64,000 bases of DNA from Torreya grandis. Its lineage: Eukaryota > Streptophyta > Pinopsida > Cupressales > Taxaceae. The stretch is from positions 62,001-126,000 of the forward strand of contig JARHVA010002427.1 in assembly GCA_037957365.1 (NCBI GenBank). The letters run 5' to 3'. The notes beneath the pieces are model-generated. The model saw only the letters and a list, made by a program, of their open reading frames with translations. It ran no database searches and was not told the origin of the DNA. Below, in pieces: positions 11,281-24,574 of the stretch (within the stretch, counting starts at the first letter, position 1; every line of letters begins with the position of its first letter). A program made the position numbers and the translations under genes.

Positions 11281-12600
11281 ATTCTTCATCAATGAGTAAT
11301 ACTCATTTGTCATCACATCATCCCACTCATGTATCCCATGATCCTATGAAAAATACTATGGATCCCTAGAGAATGCCTGACACAAAATTCTAGTAATCAT
11401 ATAATGTGCATGAATGTGTTAATTAGGTGGAAGATCCTATTGAATGGTGTTTCCTTATAAACTATATTAAATGTCTACCTAGGCATAGTGGTAACATCAA
11501 TGTGAATAATATCCTCATTCTTTATAACCTTCTCAGGAATCTCATGAATTGGCTCCTTAAAGAATGAATCCTCAAGAGGAGGTGAATCAAAGAAAGAAGA
11601 ATAAGAAGGCATGGAAGAAGATGAAGAGTCATGAGATGTAAAATGCTCATCAAACTATATATTGGTTTAAAAATGAACATCATGAGTATCAAGATATAAA
11701 ATAGGATAAGATCTCATGTCCTCATAATACCCTACAAAAATCAAAGGTTTGTTCTTCTTATCCAATGCTTTCCTTTTCTTCTTTGGTAAAAATTCCCAAG
11801 AAAGGATCTCAAAGACTCAAAAAAATGAGACATTAGGCTTAGTTTCAGACCAATCTTCCTTCAGAGTCATATGCTCAAGCACTCAATGTGGTGTGTGCTT
11901 ATGAATGTAGTTCACATAATTAACTACCTCTGCTTAATAGATAGGAGCTAAATCCCATGAATGCATCACATAGTCATTCATATCCTTCAAATTTTGTTTC
12001 TTCCTCTTTACTAAGCCATTTTATTATGGAGTATGTGTAATAGAATGCTGATGAATAATACCATGGGCTGATAAAAAATTAGTGAACTCTTGACTAAAGT
12101 ACTCCCCCCATTATATCTATGAATATTATTGATGTAACTTGAAGAATATTTCTTGACCAAACCCTTAAATACTTTGAAGTGATCAAAGACATCACTCTTG
12201 TACTTGAGGAAATAAACCTAAGTATAACTCAATAAATTTTCAATGAAGGTAAGTGCATACTTAGCTCTATTGAAAGGAGTGGGAAATACCATCAAACCAT
12301 TGTGCATAAGTTCAAGTGGTGAAGAAGCTCTCATGGACATACCCTTAGGAAATGGATCCTAGTGTTGTTTCCCCAATGAAAAACTAGAGAAAACTCCATC
12401 AAGACATGAAACTATAGGAAGACCCTCTACCATATTATGATTACTCAACTCTTTCAAATATTTTTAGTTTAGGTGTTCAAATATCTCATGCCAAAGTGAA
12501 CTATCAAAATCTACATGAGAAACTAAACGTGTCCCTAAAGGAGGAGTATCATCAAAACCCTCAAAATAGTAAAGTTGAGAATTATAATAAAAAATACCCT
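11281..12600 (-). pseudogene. Element C integrase and integrase-RT linker (degenerate)
   Basis: On the minus strand, about 12000-12130 reads NGGEYFSQEFTNFLSAHGI and then HTP-stop-stop-NGLVKRKK. This is the part of copia integrase that carries the second aspartate and the catalytic glutamate; the glutamate has become lysine and the two glutamines before it have become stops. The part from about 11880 to 11300 is the low-complexity linker rich in serine and acidic residues (SSSSMPSYSSFFDSPPLED) that separates integrase from RT in this superfamily. A YYEDMRSYPIL segment lies near 11700. Confidence 0.85.
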
Positions 12601-13850
12601 ATGTAATAAGTGTGTATGGCTCTAAAAAAGCTCAAACTTCAGCACCCTATGTTTTGTAAATCACTATCTTGCCCTAACCAAAATGGTAAATTTGATAAGC
12701 TGCAAGTAGATTGGTGGTGATGTCTGGAACATACAATACATCATTAAAGTATCCACCATCTAGTTGTATATCACCCTTCCCTTTAACACAAATGAAAGAA
12801 TAATATCCAACCTTAATTTTTTAAGTAAAACTTTAACCAAGATATACAAAGGACTCGTTGGTATAATTCATATTATGTAAAGTACTAGAATGTAAAACCC
12901 AATTGTCTAAAATAGGTAACTATGATCTCCTAATAATATTAAGTGTTTTCTAATGCTTATGAGATGGATAAGGAGTGGATATATAAATTTTGTGTTTCCT
13001 AATGGCATCCTTTAAGGCTTGCATTCTTTTAAAACACCTAAACTCTTCATGGCCAGTCCCCCAATAATAAGAGCAAGATAGGTTAGACTTATTATTGGAT
13101 TTGGAAGATGGTTTGGGTTTATATATATTAGTTTGGGGCTTAGATTAATTTTGAGATGGAGGAGGATTTTTCTTCTTCTTACCCTTATATTTTTCCTTAG
13201 TCTTAGGATGTGAGGCCACTAATTTTTTTTGAGAGGTGGAAGACTCAAGGTGATATAATTTGTATTCCTCCCAAGCAATTCTCTCACCAAATAACTCTAG
13301 ATATGGGATTTTAAATGTCATACCTAAGGCATCCATACTAGATAAAAAGGTAGAATCAAATATTTAAAATGGGCCACTCAACTTAGACAATATCAAGTAT
13401 ACACACTTTTCATCCTTTTTATCTCGTCCACTCCCCTTCAACTATGTCAACAAATGCTTGAACTTAGTGAGGTAGTCTACAATAGAATTAAAGTCATCTA
13501 GATTTAGTGAAGGAAGCTCCACTTCAAGCTACATGGCTCTGAAATGATCTAATTTCCCAAAAAAACCTTTAACTTAGTCTAGATTTTGATTGGAAAATCA
13601 CACCCATTAAAAAAAAATACTATCACTCACATATACCCCAAACAAGCCCATACACTCTTCAAACTTGCATTGATGATTAAATTTTTCAAATTCATGTGTG
13701 AACTATGGTTTTATTTCATTTATTAGGGACCATAATCCTTTTTTATTTATGATGATTTTCATTCAAGGTCTCCATGTGTATAGATTCAAAGTCTCACAAT
13801 GGTCAACACTAGAAGTATAATCCATGTCAACTAATCACCAAGAGTAGAAA
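12601..13850 (-). pseudogene. Element C gag and protease (degenerate)
   Basis: On the minus strand the capsid part at about 13340-13600 reads SLNLDDFNSIVDYLTKFKHL and continues through the fragment 13145-13336, which ends in a lysine-rich stretch. A zinc-knuckle remnant, CSYYWGTGHEEFRC, lies near 13030-13080; its second cysteine is lost. The protease / pre-integrase interval (about 12640-12900) reads WVLHSSTLHNM, so the D-S-G active site is mutated, and later GGYFNDVLYVPDI, a typical copia segment. Order gag, protease, integrase confirms copia. Confidence 0.82.
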
Positions 13851-15524
13851 GAATGTAAAGGGTTCATAAAATCATCATAAAAACAACCCCCTAGAATATT
13901 GTATTACAAGACCCCTCCCCCAAATTTATCACTATATAAAATTAGTGTATTTTTATAATTTAATGACACCAATGAATAGAGAATCAAAAAACATGTACTT
14001 TTAAAAAAATAGAACTCAAATCTGAGTTAAGATTCAAAATTTACAAGCATTATAATTTTTCATAAAATAAATCAATACATTAAAAATTCACTACAAACTA
14101 GAATTTTTCACCAAATTAGTAAATAACATAGTCATCCAACTACTCGTAGGGACTATAATTGAACCATAGACTCATAATTGCCAACCAATGTGAAAAAATA
14201 TCCTCCTAGTTAATGTTATGCTTATTCAAGTGAACTATTCTTCCTCTTGAGGAAAAAAATCAGCTTATAAAAGCTAAAAATTGAATGAAGAGGTTATTTT
14301 TGTGAGATAAAAACTAAAAATACTATTTTATTACTCTAGATTCTTGTAGGAAGATGTAAACTATTAGATCTAGATTAGTCAAAGGATAAAAACTCCAGTT
14401 CCAAGTTTTCTTCAAATCTGATCAAATATTGAAAGAAAATAAGGTGCCAATGTAGAAAAGGATACCCCAGCCAGTAGATTGGACACTTTTAGGTAAAAAT
14501 ACAAATTGGGTAATAGGAAGATGTAAACTATTAGATCCAGATTAGTTAAAGGATAAAAACTCCAGTTCCAAGTTTTCTTCAAATCTGATCAAATATTGAA
14601 AGAAAATAAGGTGCCAATGTAGAAAAGGATACCCCAACCAGTAGATTGGACACTTTTAGGTAAAAATACAAATTGGGTCTTTCAATTCAGTAACCTCAAA
14701 AGTGCCAATCTCAATAAAATGATGCCTCGATTAGATCTTTGATATCTGTTGCTGAGAAAACTCCACTTGCTTCTTCTACACCTCCTTGAAAATTAGTGTA
14801 TCATAAAAGAAGGAAAAAAAAGAGAAATCAATAATATGAGTTTTATTTTCAAATCTAAAAATGGATTTTATGCATAACCAACACCTCACACTCTTTCAAA
14901 CCTTACAAATCTAATACAGGTCTACAAAAAGTAAAATATAAATAAAAGAAGTTAGAATAGGATGCCAAAGTGAAAATTCCACAATTAGAAAACTCAATGC
15001 GATAGGACAAAATCAAATCTAAATAAGATAATGCCAATAAAATACTCTAATGTCTGGCTTCCATGTCTAAAATGCCACATTTTAATGCCTAACTTCCAAA
15101 TCTAAAATGCCACATTTCAATGCCTTGCTTCAAAGTTCCAAGGTCAAATTTTAATGCCACATTGCTAGCAAATAACACTTATCCTCCTTTGCAATGCTAT
15201 CAAATTTTAAACTTCCAATTCCTTATTGTATCTCTCAAAAGAAACCAACACCTCTTATTAATAATGCTAGAAAATTTGTAAAATGCCTTAGATAAGCTTG
15301 TAGATATTATAATAAAATAAAAGTGCTTAGATTAGATCTAAAGAAAACATACACCACTTTCACTACCTCAAAAGCAACATAAGCTTCAAAAGCAACAAAA
15401 TATTGAAAAAGGGGCACCAATATCTTCTCTCATGCCCCTCTTCTATGATTTCTCTCTTCGATAAGGGAAGAAGCAGCGACAAGGGTAGTAGAAGAAAATT
15501 ATCTAAAAATTGTAAGATAATTTT
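13851..15524 (-). other. Element C 5' leader and pre-gag region
   Basis: Between the gag fragments and the insertion point of D. It includes the start of gag, which I cannot place exactly, a 167 bp tandem duplication (listed separately) and otherwise AT-rich sequence without a clear frame. At 1.7 kb it is long for a copia leader. On the minus strand it continues, across element D, to the primer site at 60723-60736. Confidence 0.6.
14347..14680. repeat. Tandem duplication, two units of 167 bp
   Basis: Unit 1 is 14347-14513 and unit 2 is 14514-14680. They differ at only about three positions, all C/T (agatct against agatcc, agtc against agtt, ccagcc against ccaacc read on the opposite strand). 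The duplication lies in the leader of element C. It is far more similar than the LTR pairs of the window, so it is probably a later local event, or was preserved by gene conversion. Confidence 0.95.
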
Positions 15525-15989
15525 TGGGAGAAGAAAACTAGATAAGAAAAGCTACGTAGGATATTCTTTGAATATTCATGTGTTATATATGAAATCTATC
15601 CTCTCGAATTATGAAAGGATAAAATATGAATAGTCTCTAGTCAGTAATTGTAGCAACTATAAATATGTATGCTTGTATGAAGAAGTTGATGACCTTTTTT
15701 AGAGATCAATATAGACTTTTTGGTTATGGTTACCTATCATACTTTTTATGTTATTCCTTATATGTATTACCATTTTTAATGTTTGGTTTAATATATCTTA
15801 GATCAATCCAAATGATATGTAACCAAAAATTAAACTATGGTTAATCTTAGTTCATTTCAATCTCATAATAACTCATTTCTATCATGCTTCTTAAAAATAT
15901 GAATTCTTTGTATTATCTTGTGCAGACTGATAAAACTTAGTTATCCTCATCCTTATCATGTTCTATTGAAAAAGGAACCTCTAATAACA
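15525..15989 (+). repeat. Element D 5' LTR
   Basis: Begins tgggagaag and ends ctaataaca. It aligns with 60176-60697; shared stretches include ggatattctttgaatattc and tcctcatccttatcatgtt. It is about 57 bases shorter than the 3' LTR because two segments are missing around 15597-15645. A TATA box lies at 15658-15665. Confidence 0.92.
15658..15665 (+). promoter_or_regulatory. TATA box of element D 5' LTR
   Basis: tataaata, at the corresponding place in the 3' LTR (60367-60374), conserved between the two copies. Transcription of D would be expected to begin about 30 bases downstream. A possible poly(A) signal, atcaata(a/t)a, follows in both LTRs (near 15704 and 60413). Confidence 0.65.
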
Positions 15990-15990
15990 A

Positions 15991-16003
15991 TGGTATAGTG
16001 AGC
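15991..16003 (+). other. Element D primer binding site (altered Met type)
   Basis: tggtatagtgagc lies one base after the 5' LTR. It resembles the Met-type site tggtatcagagc with a change in the middle. Element F, inserted in D, has a clearer version (39063-39077). Confidence 0.65.
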
Positions 16004-16099
16004 ATGGAAACACTCCTTCTAGAAGAAGCTATGTTAAGATGGTTACTAGGACAATGAGCTATTGAAACCTAGTTAGACCAAAAAATATGGCACTTCACA

Positions 16100-17938
16100 G
16101 AAGAAAAATCCAAAAAGATAGGTCTCATTATGAGTGAAATCATTTAGGATAATATATACAGTGAAATATATGAAATTTTGTAGTAAAAACTACTCAAATT
16201 ATTGACTAATTGGTTGACAAGACTAGAGTATTATTGCTTTCATCCCAGAGTAGAAGAGACCATTACTTGGATTGAAGAAAAGATACCTATTAGTGAAACT
16301 AAAAATTGATTGGACAAGAGTGATAGACTACCAGGTTGCTACCACTATAGACAAATACACTATTGAGTTTGTAGTACAATGATATATAGCATTCAAAGAT
16401 ACACAAGACCACTTCATCTAAGGCATTAGAGGAAAAAATTTATAATGACTACCTCTCTTATTGAAGATGTTAGTGGTGGAAAAGGACATGGTGCCTACTC
16501 TAACTAGTATGGAGTAGTCACTTTGGGAATATGAGGATGTGTGTGTATGATGGTGAATGATGGATAGATGAGTTACTAGAGCTTAACCCTGAATCTAGAA
16601 TGGAGATGCAAGAGAAGAGTTAGAAGAAAACTCTAGATTTAAAAAGGGAACTATGACAACATAATAGATGGAATAAACATACGAATAGATAAATAGCTAT
16701 GAATAAAAGTAAGAATAGTATTAGCATAGATGATGAATGAGTACACAAAAGTGATGATAAATATGATTAGAGAAGGTATAAAAAATAAAATAATTTTGGA
16801 TGCTAGTAGATAGAATAAGAAGATCAAGAACGAGTAGAAAAAGAGATGTGTGAAGAAGAAGATGAGATTAGTTTAAGACTAGAACAAATAAAAGATAAAA
16901 GTAGTGCACAACTATAGGAAAGGGTATTGATAGAAGAAGAATAATTAAAAAGAGAAATAAAACTTAGTCATAGGTTAATCATAGGCTCAATCATATCATA
17001 GAAATAAGTCATTGGAAAGAATTATTAACCATAAGTGTACGCATCTTCATATACCAATCTTATATATCCTAATAGAATTATTTATCTAGTCAAGTAGGAA
17101 GATAAGAGTTGGGAAAACCCATTTTTAGAGTACATGAACCATTAGGGCATAGAGATTCAAACAAAAACAATTATAAAGGTTTTTAAGTGTGTAGGATTAG
17201 TTGAATTTAAACAACAACAACAAGAAGGAAGCATAGTATGCACAAAAAATCCTTTGGTGCATAGATTAGTACATAAGCAAGAGCACTTATGATGTAGTCA
17301 CCTCAAATAATAACTACATAGAAGACTCTATCTATAATAGCCACTATGATGAATCAATCAAGAGAATTCTTAAATTTGGCCATCAATGATGGGTCTATGG
17401 ACCCTGAATAGTACCTACTAACTTTAAAAATGAAATAGCAAGTTAAGGGTGTCACTGATGAAAATTTACAAAAGAGTAAATTAATAGTGGCTCTAGCTGG
17501 GAGAGCATTGGATTTCATATACAAAATAAATTTTAAATAGGCAAGTCTAAGAAATGTGTAAGATTATCTTGTCATATAATTTAATATTAAGAAATGTACT
17601 AGCCAGATAATATAGGACCTAAAAAAGATAAGGAAAAAGTTTAGAGAGTTGGTCTATGACCATAATCACAGATTTTTTGATGTAATGAACAAATTAGAAT
17701 TCATTTTGATAGATAAATCAGAATGTTTCATTGAAGGACTATGAGGTAGGATTTAGTTTGCCACTATGAAATCATAATATGAGACAAAAGTAGATGCCAG
17801 AGCTATTACATTGTATGTATAATAGATCAAAGATTATGGAGAAGTTCATGTTGCTAACTCTAAATTTGAAAATACATTACAAGCTTTCATGAAAATAATA
17901 GAGCAATATCAAGAAATAGAAAAGCCTAAATTAAACCT
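16100..17938 (+). pseudogene. Element D gag, N-terminal part (degenerate)
   Basis: From about 16750 a frame reads an acidic helical region (EEEDEISLRLEQIKDKSSA). From about 17350 to 17935 another frame gives a retrotransposon Gag capsid: TLKMK-stop-QVKGVTDENLQ, KLIVALAGRALDFIY, then ELVYDHNHRFFDVMNKLEFI and ECFIEGL-stop-GRI. The pattern of a helix with F-x-x-G-L is typical of the Ty3 Gag domain. The frame runs to KPKLNL, where element E interrupts it; it resumes at 36426. Most stops are TAG at expected glutamines. The first 600 bases after the primer site carry no clear frame. Confidence 0.85.
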
Positions 17939-18323
17939 GGTGTCCCCAAAATTTCACACTTGGAAATTTTGGGTTACCCCTATTGAAATTTTTTCCTTTT
18001 GTCTTATGTGAGTTCATTTTCCTTATCAAAACTTAATCCCATAAATAAGACTTAGTCTTTAGTAGTTTTCATTGTAATTTATTTCATTTGTAAGATTACT
18101 TAAAAGTGCTCTAAAAGGTTAGAAAATGTTTGCCTAGGTCATCATCATAAAACCCATTTGTCCATCTTTCCAAGAGATTCAAATAACTAAGTGTTTGGAC
18201 TCATTACTAGGCAAATTCAGGTTCCCAAAGTTAATTTACTTATTCCCTTTGAAGTAAATTGTTATTGCAAACCCAAATTACACCATTTAGATCAAACCAA
18301 AATTGAGTAATGACTTTTCTTCT

Positions 18324-18331
18324 TATAAAAA
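18324..18331 (+). promoter_or_regulatory. TATA box of element E 5' LTR
   Basis: tataaaaa within cttataaaaagct, present at the same relative position in the 3' LTR (30695-30702). It is about 385 bases from the LTR start. If it is the promoter, U3 is about 0.4 kb and the rest of the LTR, including the large frame, is transcribed as R-U5 ahead of the primer site and gag. Confidence 0.65.
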
Positions 18332-19479
18332 GCTGAGTAAAGTGGTTTCATAAACCTACAAATCACTAATCAAAATAACCTAGGGTTTTTAGGTTACTTC
18401 ACTTGATTAACGTCATAAGTAAAATAAATAAAGTTTCTCAAGTTTGAAGTATTCATAAGCCTAAACCAAATTGGGGTTTTAGAGTTACTTGACTTCATAG
18501 ACCAAATTAAGTAAATCAATTCATGAAACCAGACAAACATCAAAATGCTTACATGGCCACCATCTCACATGTCACTTTTTTGTCATTAATGCATGGGTTA
18601 ATATAAATTTTAGAAAATTACACCTCATTTCCCACCTAGATTTCAAGTTTTCTATCCTAGTTGTTCCCCCTATGAATCTTGAGTGACACTGTTTGAGCTC
18701 CCAAAGTGATTTTAGAGCAAATTCTTCACAACCCATTTGTAGTCAAGGTATTTAGATTGTTTCCCCTTTATTTTCATGTTTCCATTTTGGGTTTTTATCT
18801 CATTTTTCCTCTAGTTAGATTTCATGCACCATTTTGAAATATTATCTATCATTTCTTGCTTTGATCACAATTATTTGTCATCCTTTGCATGCATAGGTGT
18901 TTTTAAAACTTATAAATTCTTAAAAGATGATTGACATGTGAAAACCTCAAAAAAAATCCCAAAACATTGTTTTTTTACAAATCCCTAGTGTTTGACCTAG
19001 ATCATCATGCTCAGATTTTGAACAACTTGTTGCTTGCTCAGAGTCCCAAACCCAAGTAGCTGGTCTTAAGAAACTTGAAATTCTCAAAGGGCATCACTTG
19101 CTCATATTTTTAATGATTTCTTACTTACCTAAAGTTATAACTACTTGCTTCTACTTCAATGGGTTTTCTAACCCAAGTAACTTGCCTAAGGAAACCTGAT
19201 AAGTTACCCAAAGAAACTTAGAGTAGTAAATGCTTACCACTTACTCAAAATATTAAACACTAAAGACGTGAAATATCTAGACCTTCCTAGAGTTATGACA
19301 CCCTATTACTTAGAATGAGTTTCCCAAAGTTTTCAAAGATTTCTACTACTAGAAGTACCTGATACCTAAAGCTTACTTAGTTTGGTTACATAAGACAATA
19401 ACTTAACTCAATTGTTCAACATTTTCTAAACCAGTAGGAATAATCATTGAGTTTTCAAGAGCATATACCAAGTCTTCCC

Positions 19480-22400
19480 AGTGTTACTCAAAAACAAATT
19501 AGGATTAGAATAAGAATTAACTCTGATTGAAGAATTTCTTAAGATTTCACTTGAATAAGTTCTAGGACCAAGTAGGAAAGGGAAGACAAAAGCAAAGAGA
19601 GTTGAGAAGTCAAAAGAAGTAAAGATAAAGTATGCATACAAGGGATATCACATTGAGTCTTGCATTGCATCCAAATTATCTGAAATCAATGATACTAACA
19701 TGGGACATGTTTCCATAAATGAGTTATTGGAAAGATCTAGATCCATCACCAAAACACCACTCATATAAGTAATGATGAATAGTGGAATCCTACAAGCTAT
19801 ATCTTTCCCAAGATCTGCACAAATTTTTGAGTTTATCCTAGAATGTGCTAAGTATTATGATTAGATACTTAGGATAGTAAAAGATATTACAAGGAATGTG
19901 GTGGTCAGATTAGATATTTAGCATTTTGATTATTATTTGAATATCTAAACAAGATCTAAAGTGTTAATGTATCAAAGGAAAAAATTAAAAATCATTGAGA
20001 GAATAAAATAGTAGATTGCATCAAAATAATGAATACAACTTATATGAAGAAATGAAAGTAGCCCTCAAGGTTTGTGAAGCAAATAGTGATAGCTGACTTG
20101 GTCGAAGCAGTGGATGGCATCACCCAATTATTATGTAGAATCAATGGAGAGAAGAATTCCAAGAACTTATCCACCTAGATGCATGCTTACATAAGGGTTT
20201 TTGATGTCAATAGGAGTTTTGATATGATTGAATGGTTAAGAATGATAAGTGGCAACATTGATCAATAGTTGAGTAATGTATTGTAGACTTTTGACTTCAA
20301 AATGACTTCATACCTAGTATATACAACAACATCTAATGGATCCTTTTCTAGGTTGACTAAAAAAGGATGTTGGAAATAGAGCCCATCTATGAATATTACC
20401 CTCAATTGACTATTATGCATTATAAGAGGGTAAATTATGCATTCATTTATGAAATTATCTATAAATTGAATGTTGCCTTAAGGTCCAAGAGAGTATATGA
20501 TGCAACTTAGGAGGCAATTTCCCATTTTGGGTGCATTTTCATTCAATTACTAAATTTCACATATATTAAAGTTGGTGGTTTCATAGGGACACCAATCAAA
20601 TTTCTAAGTTATTCTAGTAATAAATGGATTCTTAGGAATTTATGTAGGTAGTTGGTGGAGTTGCATGATCCATAGTAAAAAGTACATCATTTTTTAGTTA
20701 GTTTTTCTATTATTATTGGCCACTATCATTGTGCAAGAATTTATAAGGCCAAGAATGTACAAATAGAGATGTATCATAACTATAATCAATCAAATTTTGA
20801 AACTAGAGAAAATTTTTATTATAGAGGCATAACTCAAAACATAGTTTCTCTTGAGTATATGCATATACGTGTCCTAGAGGACTTCTAGATTGATTGTAGA
20901 GATGAGTTTGAAGTGAGAAGAAGAGATAATAGTAGGATGATGAATGTTGAGTAGATTTATTCATTTGATTTAGATACCATTCCTAAATACATGGAAGATG
21001 ATAGAAAAATGATCCATGATTCTTATCATGCAATGGGAGGAGATGATGCTCCACATCCAAAAATTGACTTCAAGAAGAATCAAGTAAAGATTATTGTTGA
21101 GAGATACTACATGAAAGAGTGAGTAAAAATTAAATTCAACATGGCTTCTTGGTAAGGTATACTACATGAAAAAGCTAGTAATGATAGAAATGGGTCAAGT
21201 AAGTTATAAGAGGAAATCAATATAGATAGAAAGTAGTCAATAACCTAAGAAGTTAAAATTAAAAAAGAATGTTGATGACACATATTCACTAGTAAAGGAA
21301 AAGGAGCCAGTTCATCTAGTTACCCCTACATCTCCTTTGGTCTCTTCCATAGCTACTCCTTCTACCAATCCTAATTCCACCACTCCTCCTTATACCACAA
21401 CCATAACATCTTCATCTTCATTAACAGTGAAAAACATGCAACTAGTAGTGAAAGAGGTAGATCCATCCACACTCATGCCACCTCCAAAGTCTCCTAGTTT
21501 TAAACCTCTTAAGAAATCTATTCAGAAGGAGAATAATGTTCCTCATCCTCCACCTCCTTCTAAAGATAATCCCACCATTCCTTCTATTCATACCCAAAAA
21601 TAGCTAGAGTAGATAACTGCTAGAGAAGTAATCTCATCTCAAGAGGTATCACATCAAAAGATAAAAATTAAACCTGAGGATAAAGAGAAAGAGGTAGAGG
21701 TAGAGAAATAAAAAGATGAACAAATATCTTTCAATGTTGTTTAAATTTCTCTATATGTATAAGTTCCTTCCCAATAGATAGTGGTGAGAAATAATCAATA
21801 GCAAATGGTAATACATTTAACCACTTCCTTTGGAATTGATTTATCTTCATGTTTTGCATTGAAAAAATATCTTGAGTAAAATGAGGAAATTAACTTAGAA
21901 TAAATAGACTTGTAGCTTTTGAAGTGTCTTGATCATAAGGGTAAAAATCCCAAGAATGCTAAAGTGACTTCCAAGTTGATAATTGAGCTTTTAGGATAGA
22001 AATTTTCAAAAATATCAGTTCTTTCATAGGGTAAACTTAAAGGTGAAGTCACTAAAGAAGACTTAGCAATCACAAAGTTATCATTTAGAGAATTCACTAT
22101 AGAGGGCCTGAAGTAAGACATGCAAACCCTTATCAATACTCTTTTTTAAAATCTTGATGAAGAGAAGGCTGATAAAGCCAAGTTAAAGCAATAAATTTCT
22201 AATTTGTGTGAAATAATTGCCAAAGTGGTAAGATATACTCCTCAATAATTATTCCTTTTAGGAAACATATTTGATTAGTAAATAATAACTGAAGTAGAGG
22301 AAATTGGTGACAAGGCCAAAGTAGTTGATGAATGGATAGATAAAATGTTACAAACTACATAGAACTGGTTTCCTGAGGTCCCAAGAACTTTAGCTGACAT

Positions 22401-22959
22401 TGAGAATAAATTAAACATAGTGATGAAAGAGATTGAAAGTGAGAATGGAATATCTTAATTGTAGTATAAAATCCTCCAATGAATAAATGATTTAAGGTAA
22501 AATATTTTGATTGAAGAAAAGATTGTTTTAGAGGGATCAATAAAGAAATAAAAATAGGATGAACACATTATATCTTTTTACATGTGATTTTTTATAGAAA
22601 TACTTGAAGAAATGAAGACTCTTGAAGAAGATACTCACAATGTGAAATTAGATCTAGAGGATTGCATCTTCTACCTCATTAATGTTTAGTTTAAAAAAAT
22701 GCTAAGGACACATGATCAATTACATCAACGATTCAAGCAATTAATTAAAAAGGCCATGACTCCTTTCATAACAAAATCTATAAAGGAGTTAATAAAAAGT
22801 AAACAAGAGGTCAAGAGGTTGGAACCTAGGATTGAGAAGGTAAAAGGTTATTACAAGAAGCTAGAAAGGGAACTGCTAAGAATGGAAATAGAAAGGCAAT
22901 TAGTTTCCAAGTCAGACGATGCATCCATCTGGTTTATGATGTCTCAACACATCAAATAA
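19480..22959 (+). pseudogene. Element E LTR-borne reading frame, copy 1 (unknown protein)
   Basis: A degenerate frame that I do not recognise. The N-terminal half begins after a lysine-rich KGKTKAKR segment (about 19575) and includes SCIASKLSEINDTNMGH and FEFILECAKYYD. A proline/serine/threonine-rich linker follows at 21337-21603 (PPPKSPSFKPL). The C-terminal part, up to the stop at 22959, is a long predicted coiled coil (for example EVKRLEPRIEKVKGYYKKLE, then LVSKSDDASIWFMMSQHIK). No enzyme motif is visible. The start codon seen in the other copy is lost here. Its partner copy at 31866-35356 agrees in content and order. Stops are mostly TAG in place of glutamine. Tat-lineage elements often have an extra frame before gag; here it sits within the LTR. 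Confidence 0.78.
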
Positions 22960-24068
22960 AAATAAAAGTGTAGATCAAAAGTTCACAAATTAGAATGATT
23001 TTTATTGCTTCTCTTCTTAATAACTTTTTCTATTTTATTCACAAATGTATTTGAATTAATTTTATTTCAAGTAATTATTTTGTAAGTAATGTCACTTAGA
23101 GAAGTTACTAGTTAAAGTAAGATGCTTTACAAAATCTAAGACTCAAGTAACTTGGCTAGAAGTGATTACTTAAAGTCATTTTATAAAAACAAATTACTCA
23201 AGTGAGCTCTACACAGCATGCAAATAAATTATATTTGTTCTAAATAGTAAAGCTAATAAATGCTACATGTCACCAAACATTGTATGCCACAAAAGAGAAA
23301 TTCAAGGAGTATATCTCATAATAGTTTTAATATTTTAGTGTAGCACATGGTAATTGAATGATTTGTCTTCTAATTGATTTTAACATCAAAAATAGTATAA
23401 GTAAGAGTGAAGGCATACATGTTAAAATGATGGGTGATTTTAGAAAAGTAATTGTAATTGTTATACAATAAAATTCAAACAATCTAAAACTTTGCATATA
23501 GATTTATGTATGCTTTTTGTATGAACTTGGTTCAAAGTGAATAAGAATGAAGTTGATTTATTAAGAAATTTTCATCTAAGTATATATTTTGATTCATTCA
23601 TGAGGATTAAAATGGTAAGCTTTGTGTTATCCTTAAATCGAAGCATGAATTATAATTTTTCCTAATCATCTGATGAAAAAATTATCATATCTTATATGTT
23701 TATCTATTTCTATGGATATAATAAGCTATATAAAATTAATTATTGTAAGGTACACTTTATTTCTATTTCACATATCTTAGTTGTTTCATTCTCTATTTCT
23801 CAAAACTTATTTACATAATTTATGAATCACTTGTTTACTTCCTACAAAATCGCTCTATTATGGTTCCTGATCTTTGTGATTAAAGTAATACACAAAATTA
23901 AGATGACTTATGTATATCCTATGAATGATCTTTATAAATTGTAAAAACTAAAAGTGTGAATAGTTAGAGTAGATAAACATAAACATACAAGAGCTTCACC
24001 TTTAAATGAAGGGGATTTAATCCCATAACTAAGTACTTTTTCTATCCTACAAAATATCTATCCAATAG

Positions 24069-24092
24069 TTTTGAGTGACTCCACTAGGGAAC
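24069..24092 (+). other. Element E primer-binding region
   Basis: Directly after the 5' LTR comes ttttgagtgactccactagg. A gactcc-ct-ggga motif of this kind is familiar from the region just after the 5' LTR in Tat-like plant gypsy elements. I cannot name the tRNA with confidence. The rest of the leader to 24574 is untranslated and shows nothing else. Confidence 0.55.
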
Positions 24093-24574
24093 TCAAACTT
24101 AACCAAAGCTAAATCATATTATCCACTCAAGATTAAGATAAACACAGACTAGTGGTTAGTTATCCAATGTTGCATGTTTTTTATATTATCGTATAAAAAT
24201 ATGCATGTAAATTAAAGGTGTACTTATGATTAGAAATTTGTGTTTTGTGAAGATAACTTTACTCATCTACAAGAAATGTTTTACATATCTTGAGTTGCTT
24301 CATGTCAAAAATAAATTCTTTATTTATCTTAAATCACTGCATGTCAAGTAATCTCTCGTGAAGTCTTTGTTTATAAACCCAAAGTAACTTAAACAAATCC
24401 TTAGAGAAGCAAAAGTGCCTTAATATATAAAATTGACCTTTCACCAAGGAAAAAAGAGTTTAAGGCCAAATGCATGATTTATTTCAATTGAAAGAATGGT
24501 TTAATTTCAACTTTCCTCCCCAATCTAGAACAAGAAGAGCAAGTCTTTCACCTATCAGATGAGTGTAAACTCCT

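Larger units (their letters stand above)
17941..24068 (+). repeat. Element E 5' LTR, 6.1 kb
   Basis: Starts tgtccccaaaatttcac. The same sequence, diverged by roughly 15 percent where I compared it, starts again at 30316 and both copies can be followed side by side to tccaatag (24068) and gccaatag (36425), where similarity stops abruptly. At the left copy it is followed by a primer-site-like sequence, at the right copy by element D gag. That both ends coincide with such junctions argues that the whole 6.1 kb is one LTR. A TATA box at 18324 and a large frame at about 19500-22959 lie inside. Confidence 0.88.

Noticed and set aside
15403..15633. Open frame of 76 codons on the plus strand
   Set aside because: It runs across the junction between the element C leader and the 5' LTR of D, so it cannot be an ancient gene.
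21933..22540. Minus-strand open frames at 21933-22136 and 22355-22540, and the parallel one at 34297-34500
   Set aside because: They lie opposite the coiled-coil region of the LTR-borne frame in both copies; the sense frame is far longer and explains them.
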